From positions 1 through 64,000 of the forward strand of contig MNCI01002305.1 of NCBI GenBank assembly GCA_015680685.1: a DNA stretch of 64,000 nucleotides, in the 5' to 3' direction. The notes below the pieces were generated by a model that did not search any database, had not been told where the DNA came from, and was given only the letters and a program-made list of their open reading frames with translations. Shown piece by piece: positions 25,641 to 36,125 of this stretch. Within the stretch, counting starts at the first letter, position 1, and every line of letters starts with the position of its first letter. The translations under genes were made by a program, and so were the position numbers. The DNA comes from Gnetum montanum. Its lineage: Eukaryota; Streptophyta; Gnetopsida; Gnetales; Gnetaceae.

Positions 25641-26409
25641 TGATAACCACATTTAGTCAAAAATGTGAAGCTTGAGCCCCTCTCATGTAACATCTACAAC
25701 TATCAAAATAATTAATAAAACATATGATAATAAACCACTATCCTAAACTACTAATTTATGCTGGCTAGTGTAATTTCCCATATAATTTTGATTTATGCTA
25801 GCCAGCATAATTCATAGCATATTTTATGATTTACCCTAAAAGGGATTATCAAAGTAACCCTAAAATTCTGCAAAATGAAACTTAATGGATAAAGACTTAT
25901 GCTACCTTTTTAAAAGCTCTACTTTAACATTTAAAATATAGTCTCAAAATTGATTCCAAACTATAAAGAAAAAATTACTATCCCTAAGATCCATATCATA
26001 CTACATTTTTAATATATGTTCAACATTAGCTTGATTTAAATGAAAATAAACATACATGCAAAATTAATTCAAAAATTTACAAATCAAAACAAATGAACCT
26101 TGGATCATGAGGTTAGTGGTTAAGTCATATTCCAACCTACTCTGATACCATTTGATGGTTACAAGAAAATCACAAGTGCATCAATAAGAAGCAAAGTAAT
26201 GGACACAAAAACATTAAATCTAAAACAACAACAAAATTTGCAAGTATATCATGTTAGTTGGAGCCAAAAAAGTAGAACTTGAAAACCAAATCCCTTTTTT
26301 TCATTCTTTGATATAAATTTATCTAGGTAGTAATACTTAACTTAGGCATTAAACACATTTTTTATTTAAGACTACATCTCATAATTTATGGATATTGACT
26401 GAACCATAA
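25641..26409. other. No gene; contains an isolated minus-strand primer site
   Basis: AT-rich sequence with no coding signal. At 26139-26150 the minus strand reads TGGTATCAGAGT, a good match to the initiator-Met tRNA primer site used by many plant LTR elements. It is preceded on that strand by CTTGTAACCATCAAA, which could be an LTR end. This suggests the remnant of another minus-strand LTR element, with its LTR lying above 26150 and cut by the chromovirus-type LTR at 26410. Confidence 0.4.
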
Positions 26410-29400
26410 TGTAATACCTTAAATTTTTAGATACCTAGTATGTATATCTTGCTTGGTGCATTGGTGTGTTATGCATGTTAGTAGTTTAACATATTTTATG
26501 ATTATATACTTGATATTTCATGTTAATGGGATTTAGGATGTATGTATGAATTAGTTCTATTATATATATTTTTGATATATATATATTTCTTATTTAAATG
26601 TTGTACACTAATCCTATTGTTGAGTGTGGTAGGACTTCATGAGAGGTTTGGTTGGGAGCATGGCATGGTTGATGACCTATGGTTTACTTGACATTCTTTA
26701 GTAAATATTTTATGATTTTTTTTAATATCCTATGGTTATAGTTAATTGACTCATATTTAATTTAATTATTTTAATTCTATTTCATGATATTTGTTAGGAT
26801 GGTTTAGGATAGTGGTTTATTATCATATGTTTTGTTAATTATTTTGATATTTGTAGATGTTACATGAAAGAAGAGGAAGTTATATGTGTGATAAGAGAGA
26901 TCAATGGAAGTATTATTTTAGTTCAACTATTATTTTTGGTAACTAGCCAATTTTTCTTTTTTCATAATTTTTGGTAACATTTCATTAAAATTTCCATGAT
27001 TCTTTTGTGCCACATAGCTTGAAGATTCTAGTAAATATAATGAAGAGGTATGGTTGAAGATTGAAGCTTTTGGAAATGTTGGTGGATTTCAAATTAGTTA
27101 TAATTTTGATTAGTTCTTTGTTATGTTTCATTCTTCTTGTGTGGATTTCTTCATGCAATTTTAGAGGTGAGTAATGTTGGTCCATTTTCGATATAAATTA
27201 ACAAGGTTATATAAATTTGTGAGATAAGTTCTATTGATATTAAATTTTGTATTATTGTGCTATTATTGGAAATGTGGATTTTATTTTAAACATCTCAAAA
27301 TGTTGATCTTATAGTTTATCTTGTAATTCATGGTTGTTAGTAATACTCTTTTGATTAATTTTGGTCATGGGTTTTCTACAATTACCAACAATTTTGTGGA
27401 CTGGATTTTGTTGTTTGTATGGTCAATATTAATTATGATTGTATAATTAAAGTTACTGTAATTCTTGTCATGTATGATTTGATTTGGAAAAAAATCATGA
27501 ATTCATCTCATTTTGGTGAGTAGGTTGGAATCTTATGATACTCATACGTTATTTTATACCTTACATTTATCTATTCCTTCGTTGTTAATTGTGAGATCTT
27601 CTTAATGTGATAACTGCTGTCCTTTTTCCTTCATGATGATATTGATTGAATTCTATTTTTTTTATCCTTATATCCTCTTGATTGTAACAAAATCATCTCC
27701 TTGTTATGCCTAAACTTAGCTATCATTGTGCCAACTTAATTATCATGTTATTGGTATTATTGTTGATTACCCTAGTTCTCCACTTGTTCTTGTTTCTAGA
27801 TTGTTGGATTCATGATATTTCTTTTCTTACTATTTCCTTTACTTTTCTCATTGTTTTAATTTTGTTTCAATTGGTTTTATCATTTTTCCAACTTGGACTA
27901 AATGTCCCTGGTCTCAAAGGGATGTATTCCTTGTAAACGAGGACTCCCAAACAAAAATATTTACCATAGTCGAGATGTTTCCTTTCCAATGTAGACACCT
28001 TTCCTAGCCTATAGACATCTCTCTATGATTGTCTTCCACTTGGCAAGACCTCTTCCTTCTCCTATAGATGCCTCTTCCACTTTATATATATCTCCTCCTA
28101 GACATCTTCTATTCTCATAAATGCCTTCCCTACAAGCCTAGCACTAGAATAACTTGTTACTTGTGAAGTTTTTTCTTTTGTATAAGTCCAATTTTTCATT
28201 TTCTTGGCTTCAAAACTCCTTAAAATCTTCTTAAAGTCTCTTATCTTTGTTTAAAATCATTTGTATTTGATTTTTGATTCTCAAATATTAGTCACTCTTC
28301 TTGCATAAGTGTGTATTTCTTAGTTTGAACATTGGGTACTTGTGGAATCTTGTATTGGTTATCTCAATCCTCATGATGCTATAACTCTATTTGATTCATG
28401 AGAACTTGGTGATGATGATATATCCATATTGGTTTGACATTTGAGTTGGATCCCTTGGATAGTTGGATTCCTTTGGTTTGTATGTTACCCTCTACCATTA
28501 ATTTCAATTATCATGTTTATATGTTTGTTGGATAATTAGATGTTAGAGCTAGCACCTAGTTTATATGGTCAATTGGAGCTATTCTTTGTAAAGATATTTT
28601 TTCATTTGACCCACATTGCTATGCACCAATGTGACTTTTTTTTATAGTTTCATCCTACATGAGAGGATGATTTTATGGTTCATTAGTCTTCTTTTGTTTG
28701 ATGCCTTTAAAACATTAAAAGTGAGTCTTGGCAAGGCCTCTAAAATAGGTATATGTTTTGGTACAACTAAATAAGTCTTGGTAGACACTTGTTGTTTTGA
28801 GACTAATAATATATCCATGTACATGGTAAATTTTGTATTTTATTTGGAATTTGATATTTGAAATTGAATGAGTATACATTACAATAATTGATATACATGT
28901 GACACCAAGCGTAGTGCATGCTAGCCTCGTTTCTTGTGACAATTGAAGTTGGTAAATCTTAATATTAGTAATTTTTAATGATTGGATGTTCGACTATATA
29001 TTTGTATTCTTGTTTGGATGTTCTTGAGCTAATATGTTTTGTAGGATATCCATGCTCATCCTAGCTCCTATAATATCTATCCCTTCTTCAATTGGAAATG
29101 CTACTAAGGTTTCTCATTCAATTTTTACTAATAATTTCATTTTCATTCTAGGTTGATTAGAGTGGATGAATATTAAAGATCTTGGATGGTTTACTAAGTT
29201 ATTTTTAGAGTGCCTTGCTGATTTTATATATTTACATTTGAGCTTTGACTATATATATACCTTAGAAATTTTAGTAGTATATGAATTATACCTTTATTAT
29301 GTTAATTATATACTCATGAAAATTTAGATTTGTAATTTATTTATCTCTCTTTTTCATTACATATTTTTAGTAAATGATTTATATTATTCTCTTTACAATT

Positions 29401-29623
29401 AGATTTAGTTTCTAGCATCTATATTTATCTTAATTGTTATAATTGTGTATTCCTTTCCTTCCACTTCTTAGCTTCATTCCTTTCCTTGGGTTATGACTTC
29501 ATTCTAGGTTCCTTTTATTGCATAGATTGTTTATTATCTTTCATTGCCATGGTTAATCATTTGTTAAGGTTTTTACTCAAGATAATGCTCTCCAATCTAA
29601 GGTTTAGCAAAAAGGTTGTTACA
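26410..29623 (+). repeat. 5' LTR of the chromovirus-type element, about 3.2 kb
   Basis: Starts TGTAATACCTTAAATTT and ends GGTTGTTACA, an inverted TGTAA/TTACA pair typical of plant chromoviral LTRs, and is followed 2-3 bases later by a primer-site-like sequence. At 3214 bp it is long for an LTR. No second copy is in the window to confirm the ends, so a nested insertion inside it cannot be excluded. Short open frames inside it (27706-27936 and others) are not convincing genes. Confidence 0.6.
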
Positions 29624-29625
29624 AG

Positions 29626-29643
29626 CCAATGTTAGAGCATAGG
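29626..29643 (+). other. Decayed initiator-Met tRNA primer site
   Basis: CCAATGTTAGAGCATAGG resembles the chromovirus primer region TTGGTATCAGAGC plus AUAGG-like extension, with a few changes, immediately after the LTR end. Confidence 0.55.
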
Positions 29644-29939
29644 CTTTTCTAATTTTTTCATTGTGTTATAATGTCCAAAATTGTAGGTGCTAGAAGTAGA
29701 TGTGATTATGCTATAAGGATGGATGTTAGGCCTAGCAATCCAACATAGACACCTAACCCTATTCTTGATAAAATAGGGATCTATTGAAAAATTTCTAAGA
29801 AACACTTATCACTCTAGTTCCTACTCCTATGTAAGATGAGAAGATCAACCAAAAAATATCAATCATTATCTATTTTAGTTCCTTTATCAACAAGAACTCT
29901 ACTTCACCATTGACATAGGATGCTTTGGTAGTGATGGTA

Positions 29940-30420
29940 GTGGTAGATGGTCAATGGAGAAAGAGCTTATGGAGCAGTTTCAAAAGATCGGATTCCCTAT
30001 CTTCTAAGGTGAGGACTATCTTATAATTACTATTAAGTGGCTTGATGAGATCCTTAATATCCTTAAACTATTTGATTTATCAATAGTTTCATGAATCCAC
30101 TAGATGATGATAGACTACACAGAAAAAGGCTTATCACTAAGAAGAATGTAATTTCTATTAGAATGATTTTCTTAATACTTTCATAGCTCATTACATTCCT
30201 TTAGATTTTGTAAAGCTGAAGGATAAGGAGTTTTACCATATCTACTAGGGTAGTAGAACTGTGACTAAGTTTGACTGCAAGTCTTAGAGTTAAGCATGTG
30301 TGTGCCCCACATACATTCCAATGAGAGGTCCAAAGCCAACTACTTTGTTGATAGTCTTCATGTGTTCATTAAGGATCCTTTTTTCTCTTTATTTTTAGAC
30401 ATATAAGGATGCTTAAATTC
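29940..30420 (+). pseudogene. Chromovirus-type gag remnant
   Basis: A degenerate capsid region. Readable phrases in shifting frames include FQKIGFPIF, WLDEILNILKLFD and VKLKDKEFYHIY followed by TVTKFDCKS, which match the order of the retrotransposon gag core in plant chromoviruses. Many stops are present and no zinc knuckle could be read. Flanked by the primer site upstream and protease downstream. Confidence 0.55.
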
Positions 30421-30829
30421 ATATTCTAGACATAATGGTTAGTTAGTTAACTAAATAAGTACAATGTAATTGATATCAGAAGAGGGATCATAACTCTTCT
30501 AGGAAGTCAATAAATCTAATCAAACCTATATTTCTAATTAAAGTGACTAGTAACAATAGTAGGAAATAGGTGGTGGGACTACTCGTGGGTCTATTAGTTA
30601 CCATGTTTCAAGGAGAGTTAGGTACATTAATAAGGAATATCCCAACTACTATAACTATGGTTCGATAGGATACAAGAGCTTTAATTTTTGGAAGTATTTA
30701 AGAGATGAAGGTCCTTAGTAGGGTGGAAAATCTTTTGGTAACTAGGGTAGTACCAAGGTGCATGCATGCATATATGATCTTATGGATCAACTAATAGACA
30801 CTTAACCCAACACTGTGATGGAGGATAGA

Positions 30830-32390
30830 GGTATGATTTATAATTTGATAGTTTTGATTCTTTCTAATCTTGGTGTGAGTCATTTATTTATTTATCCATA
30901 AATAGTTAAACAATTGGTTTTTTTAGGTTAGTATCTTAATCAAGAGCTTCCCATTAGGTTTATTGGTGACTATGTACTTGCTATAGACCAAGTGTACAAG
31001 TCACTATCTTTGGTAATTTAGAATGTCATTTGGTTTAGTGATCTTCACATCATGAACCTAGGGAACCTTGATGTTATCTTAGGCATGGATTAGTTGTCTT
31101 TCTATCAAAAACATCTAGATTATTATTTCAAGATATTTTCCTTAGTCAAAAATGATGATCTTCAAATGATATTGCATACTTGGTCACACAAAGTCGAGTT
31201 TGATCTTGTCTCTTTAAGACCTTTTCATTGTTTGTTATAAAAGGGTCATTCTTACTTTGTATTTAAATTAGAAAAATTTATTTGTTATCTAAGATTGATC
31301 ATATTCCTTTGGTTAATATTTTTCTAATATATTTCATTTCCAAGTTACCTTGTTTCCCTACAAGGCATTATGTTGAATTTGAGATTTTACTAAAACTTGG
31401 TGCTAAACCTATCTTTAAGATGCCACAGAGGATGTCCCTTATCGAGTTACCAGAAGTAAATATTTAGCTTTATAACTTGCTTGATAAGGGCTTGATTCAC
31501 CAAAGTATCTCTCCTTAGGGTGCTTCCATCCTCTTTGTAAAAAATAAGAATGTTAGTATGAGGTTGTACATTGATTATTAGTAGTTAAATCAAGTGATAG
31601 TGAAGAATAAGTATCCTTTGTCATGGATAGATGATTTGTTTAACTAGTTGTAAAAAGCTTATGTGTTTTCAAAGATAGATCTAAAGTCAAGGTATCATCA
31701 AGTTGACTTCATAGAGAAGAATGTATCCAAGATAATTTTAAAGATATAGTATGGGCATTATGAGTTTTTGATATTATCATTTTGACTCATCAACACCCCT
31801 ATAGTATTTATGCATCTCATAAATATTGTTATGAGGTCATACCTAGATCAAGTTATTATCATATTCATCAATGATATTTTAATGTACTCTTCATTAGAGT
31901 AGTTACATGAACAACACTTGAGGATCATTTTGAAAACAATGAAAAAACATTAGTTGTTTATCCAATCTTCAAAGTGTTAAATTTTTATGTCAAAAGATTT
32001 ATTTTCTAGGAAATGTTGTTTCAAATATTGGTATGCAACAGATCTGACTAAGATATTAGTCATTTAAGATTATCTTGTTCCAAATAAAATTGAAAAGATT
32101 CACAGTTTTCTTGGATTGGCAGGCTATTATAGATTGTTCATTAAAAATTTCTCTTACATTGCTTCATCTCACATGAAGCTATTGTAAAAGAATGTTGTCT
32201 TCTTATGGAACTTATGATGTCAGGTTGTCTTTGATGAACTCAAGGGTAGACTAATCTCAACTTCTAATTTCACCTACCCTAGGTAAATCATTTGATGTTT
32301 GTATTGATTCATCAAGAGAGGGTTATGGGTGTATTCTCATATACAAGGATAATGTGGTAGCCTATTACTGAGCTATTAGTTCTTTTATTA
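30830..32390 (+). pseudogene. Chromovirus-type protease, RT and start of RNase H
   Basis: The protease at about 30830-31180 has the degraded active-site region LGVSHLFIYP and the later LDVILGMD plus LSFYQKHLDYYFKIF. The linker has VEFEILLKLGAKPIFKMP (open at 31282-31467). RT follows with LLDKGLIHQSISP, GASILFVK, MRLYIDY, KNKYPLSWIDDLF, VFSKIDLKSRYHQVD, YGHYEFLILSF and, at about 31860, IFINDILMYSS, where the catalytic FIDD/YVDD motif reads FIND, losing one Asp. RNase H begins at about 32285 with FDVCIDSSREGYGCIL and is cut off near 32390. TAG stops are frequent; the frame is otherwise mostly kept. Confidence 0.8.
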
Positions 32391-33439
32391 TTGCACTATA
32401 TAATGTGGGAATCAATCAAATATAGAACTACAGGTTATGTGGGGTTAAGTTGCTAGAATTATGATGAAGAATGTTTAACATTAAGTCATTCTTAACAGAA
32501 GAAATTAATATCTTAATACACAATATTACTGCAAAAATTTCATTATAATAATATCATTCAACAACTTGAATTTTATATTCTTTGAAAGGTATATGGGTAT
32601 TTATCTATATATTTATTTCTCTATATTATCTATATCTCCTTTTCTATTCTTCTTTTATAGTTCTGCTTCAATCTGGTGTAAAAATTACTTCAATTAATGG
32701 TTTCAATAACTTTTGGCTAATGGTTATGACCTAGGTGGGAGTCACAGCTAGGTTGTAGCTCCCTACCTAAAGAAGAATAATCAAGTCAATCAATTGTTGC
32801 AAGGGACTGTGATTAGTAGTCATAGTCAACCATTTTCAATGGTCAAGTATTCAAATCCTAACCAATTAGGTTGAAAGATCCTTTATGATTATGATAGTGG
32901 TATGAGTCATTGAAACTCATACTAATGAATTTCAGTCTTTTGTTAAAAAATACATTGTGAGTAGTTGTGAATTGCATCAAGAAGAAACTTTGTACTATGA
33001 GCTCATGAGAGTCACATGAGTAGGAAATACCTTACCAAACTCAATTTCAACTTCCAATGCTTCCATCATTTTTGTTCGAAGCTAACTCCACCTGTTTATC
33101 AATTCTTTCTCTTTTGAAAATTGACTCTTGACAATCATAGGATAGACATTGTTATTGTGGTGAGTTCTAAACTCATCAAGAATGAAATCCTAAGTTTATA
33201 CCTTGAACTATGGGCAACTATGGATCACATGAGCTCACAACTATTTGCCCAAGTCTAAAAATGAAGGAACCAACTAGAAAGGACCATCAATTCATATCCC
33301 AAAATAGCTCCTCAACTAGCTCTTCATCATCCTAATAAAAGAGAGTAGAAGAATATAAATAAATTAATGAAAATATAATAAATAACAAAGCACATCATAA
33401 AATCAATCCCCTTTATCATAACACTTCAAAACATATAGA
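32391..33439. other. No gene recognised
   Basis: AT-rich sequence after the truncation of the chromovirus-type RNase H. I see no domain, LTR pair or clear repeat. Confidence 0.4.
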
Positions 33440-34457
33440 AAGGAAGAAGGGAAAAGAAGAAGTGAGGAAACAAAATGCTCAAGTTGGAGGAGCTAAGCCC
33501 TCCCCTAAAGGGGATGTAGAAGCCTTTGCTAAAGGAGGAGGTTAAGATGCATCATTTCTTGCCTTCTTACTCATGTAATCCTATTTTATTACCTTATCAT
33601 TTACTTGGTTTGTAGGGCTAGATGGTCCAACCTAATTTGCATCAATGATCTGGAATCCCATGGGAGAAAAATTTGGATTCACCAATTCACCAACCTCCTG
33701 GTGAATAACTATGTTGTGTAGCTCTCTCATCATACAAAAAAAAAATGATGTCCCAAGATCTTGACCTTGGTTACCAACTAATACTACCTTCTCCCAAGTT
33801 GATTGCATTGAGCATGAAGATGCATCTCCATCTCATTATAATGTCTAATGAGACTTTATTGTAGGACATCCAATCAAGTCATGAATCAAGCTTCAACATC
33901 CACCAAAGCCTAGTTAGCACCTATCATGCCTTGCTACTACTGTGGCTATTGTATATCAGCATAATGGGTCTTCTAAGAGGCCTTGTTCCCATTTCCAAGT
34001 ACACATGGATTAGTAATCCACCTAATCTTCGCATACCATGTCCTAGACAATTACTAACTGTAGAAGGCACATCCCAGATTCAAAAATTGGTCCTCATTTA
34101 ATGCAACAATCACCTTGATGAGTAGGATAGGTGGCCAAATCTAAAAATGTTGATACAATGTTGATCACTAATGTGAAAGGAACCCCATTAGTGCCTTGGA
34201 TGACTAACTTCATCTTAGAAAAAATGATTAATAGATAATTGAGAGTGCAAGGAACCTCCAAGTCTCTCATTACTAACATGCCTAAGAACATGACATGTGA
34301 AATGAGAGTTGCCTAAAATGTTCATCATCATTTCTCTTACAAGAACCATAGTTTCTGTGAAAAGATTCTTATAGGGCCATCTTGTCTCATCCATCATCAT
34401 GCCAGCAAATAGCTTAGCCAACTAAGTCCACCTATCTGACAATGTTAATACAAAGTG
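33440..34457 (-). pseudogene. Unidentified minus-strand coding remnant cut by element 1
   Basis: On the minus strand, coding-like sequence runs from the left edge of element 1 (34457) downward: WHFVLTLSDRW, LAKLFAGMMMDETRWPYKN and LFTETMVLVREMMMNIL, then in another frame a stretch with VIQGTNGVPFTLVINIVSTF, later YNEMEMHLHAQCNQLG and a Pro-rich end with ASTSPLGEGLAPP. Stops and frame changes are frequent. The reading stays coding-like right up to the target site of element 1, which suggests that the element inserted into it. I do not recognise the family; it may be an extra ORF of another retroelement. Confidence 0.4.
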
Positions 34458-34462
34458 CCATT
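34458..34462. repeat. Left target-site duplication of element 1
   Basis: CCATT immediately before the 5' LTR; the right copy at 52194-52198 reads CTATT, one C-to-T difference. Confidence 0.65.
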
Positions 34463-34629
34463 TGAAACACCATAAAAATTTCGAGGCCTCGACGGTTCGG
34501 AAAAATCTAGCAACTCAGGTGAGAAGTCGCAACAAGGTGTGGCACAGTACAAATGAACTTCAGGAGATAGAACAAAATGATGGGTGCAGGACGGCAAGCC
34601 TTCCACTTTGTGAGTTTTCTATGTTTCAA

Positions 34630-35115
34630 AATCTCAACATTTAGCACATTACACTGCATTATGCAACATAGCGTAACGCCGCATTATGTAGCGTAATATC
34701 AAAGACAGTCTACCATAGCATCAAAAATGGCAAACATTCAAGACTCCGACAACCCAGCAAAAATATCAAGGCTTAAGCAACGATCTGCAGCATGCTGCGC
34801 ATTTTAGTGGATTTTATTCCCTAGTTAAGGGGGCCCATTACACTATGTTACGTAGTGCAGCATAATAAAACCCCAAAAGGGATTGATCAGAAACAGAGGA
34901 AGCACAACAACAATACTTCAACTTTTGCAGTTTTGTTATTTTGCGCTAAATCACGCTATGATGCGTAATGTAGTGTGACGCAGTGTAATATAAGTAACGA
35001 TAGTACAATTTAGACATCAGTAATTCATACGCCATAATACGCTCTCTAGCGTATTGTAGCATAATCAAAGGATAGTTTGTTGACAAAGCTCAAACAAGAG
35101 TAGTTTACAATGCAC
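34630..35115 (+). repeat. CpG-bearing subrepeats in the U3 of element 1
   Basis: Short related motifs of the type GCATTATGCAGCGTAATA, TACGTAGTGCAGCATAATA, ACGCTATGATGCGTAATG and ACGCTCTCTAGCGTATTG recur at least six times, often in inverted orientation (ACGCTA with TAGCGT). The same array is in the 3' LTR (about 50955-51450), with many CpG sites changed to TpG or CpA. The position upstream of the TATA-like box makes them candidate enhancer or protein-binding sites; this is inference. Confidence 0.6.
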
Positions 35116-35586
35116 TACATAGCATAGCACCACAAGATACAACGACAACACATCAAGTCAATGGCATCTTGTAAGTTCAGGACACATGTCATCTAAACCA
35201 TGTTTTCCTCCTTACCCTAACCTTATAAGTGCTCCAGTTGACGAAGATCAAAGGGTTGGAAAAAATTTTCTCTTTCAAGGTTGGCAACAGAGCAAAAAGA
35301 GGATCAGCGATCATGAGAACATCAGAGGTGATTGGCAAGAACTCTTGATCAAAAACAATCGGCTACCAGATATTCTCCCCCAGGTCTAACTTACTTGTGT
35401 GTAGATTGGCTAGAACAAGGTAGATTGACCCTCTCTTGTTTCATCTTTAGAAAACTTTCTTGCTGTTGGCATGTGCTTCATCCAAACCGAAGCTCGCCTG
35501 TAATCATTGTATCAAACATATTGTGTTAATAAATTAAATCCCAGATCTTATGATCGTATTCCCTACAAATCTGATTCCTTGCATCC

Positions 35587-35596
35587 TATTTATACA
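35587..35596 (+). promoter_or_regulatory. TATA-like box of element 1 LTR
   Basis: TATTTATACA in the 5' LTR; the 3' LTR has TATTTATAAA at 51912-51921. It lies about 280 bases before the LTR end, which is a plausible place for the RNA start of the element. Confidence 0.5.
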
Positions 35597-35875
35597 TATT
35601 TGGCAATCACATCTAAATCGTTTACATCGTTTTCAATTGTTTTCGGGATTAACAATATTGCATCGCCTTATAAAGAATCTTCATTTTGCCATCAAATTAT
35701 TGCAAAAATTTTATTGATTAAGTAAGTCCTTGTCTAATTGACAAGACCATTCAGGGCATCTCAAATTCATTTTTTTCTCCAGCACCGCCCTCGCACAGAT
35801 TCGAGGTTAGAACTATGTACATGGGCTTTCATTCGGTATTTCCAGCGACCGACATTTTCTATTGTTATAGTTTTT

Positions 35876-35893
35876 TGGCGCTAGAAGGAGGGC
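35876..35893 (+). other. Primer binding site of element 1
   Basis: TGGCGCTAGAAGGAGGGC starts six bases after the LTR end. Only the first six bases match the common plant TGGCGC(C) primer sites. Element 2 has the same unusual continuation (TGATGCTAGAAGGAGGGG), so it is a family feature. The tRNA used is not identified. Confidence 0.6.
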
Positions 35894-36125
35894 CTTCGTA
35901 GCCGATCTACATTTTACAGGTAGTCTTGTAAGTTGTCTGTACCCATTGTCAATCAACGTAAACGTAATACCTCCGAGGTTGTTTACGAAATTGTGAGGTG
36001 CAGATCGGTCGCTTCGATGATTCCTTTGGAATCCTACAAGATAGAAAGCCTCGATTATTGTCTCAGGTCATCTTTGTCCTTCTTATCTTTACCTTTATCA
36101 TCATTATTTTCGAATCGCATAGAAA

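Larger units (their letters stand above)
26410..32390 (+). mobile_element. Chromovirus-type Ty3/gypsy element, 5' part only
   Basis: Plus-strand element: LTR from TGTAATACC (26410) to GGTTGTTACA (29623), a decayed initiator-Met primer site, gag, protease, RT and the first residues of RNase H. Then recognisable sequence stops near 32390. The rest of RNase H, integrase, chromodomain and the 3' LTR are missing. The LTR termini and the RT phrasing are those of plant chromoviruses, which is a different lineage from the Athila/Tat elements in the rest of the window. Confidence 0.75.
34463..35869 (+). repeat. 5' LTR of element 1
   Basis: 1407 bp, starting TGAAACACC and ending GTTATA (the partner LTR ends ATTACA, so the original end was probably ACA). 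Aligned with 50788-52193 over its whole length. It contains the subrepeats described at 34630-35115, a TATA-like box at 35587 and a small inverted repeat CTTGTC/GACAAG at 35729-35745. Confidence 0.92.

Noticed and set aside
27706-27936. Leu-rich small membrane-like protein
   Set aside because: Lies in the chromovirus-type LTR in T-rich DNA; composition explains it.
35729-35745. Perfect 6 bp inverted repeat CTTGTC/GACAAG in the LTR
   Set aside because: Not fully kept in the 3' LTR and the equivalent in element 2 shows no clear compensating changes.
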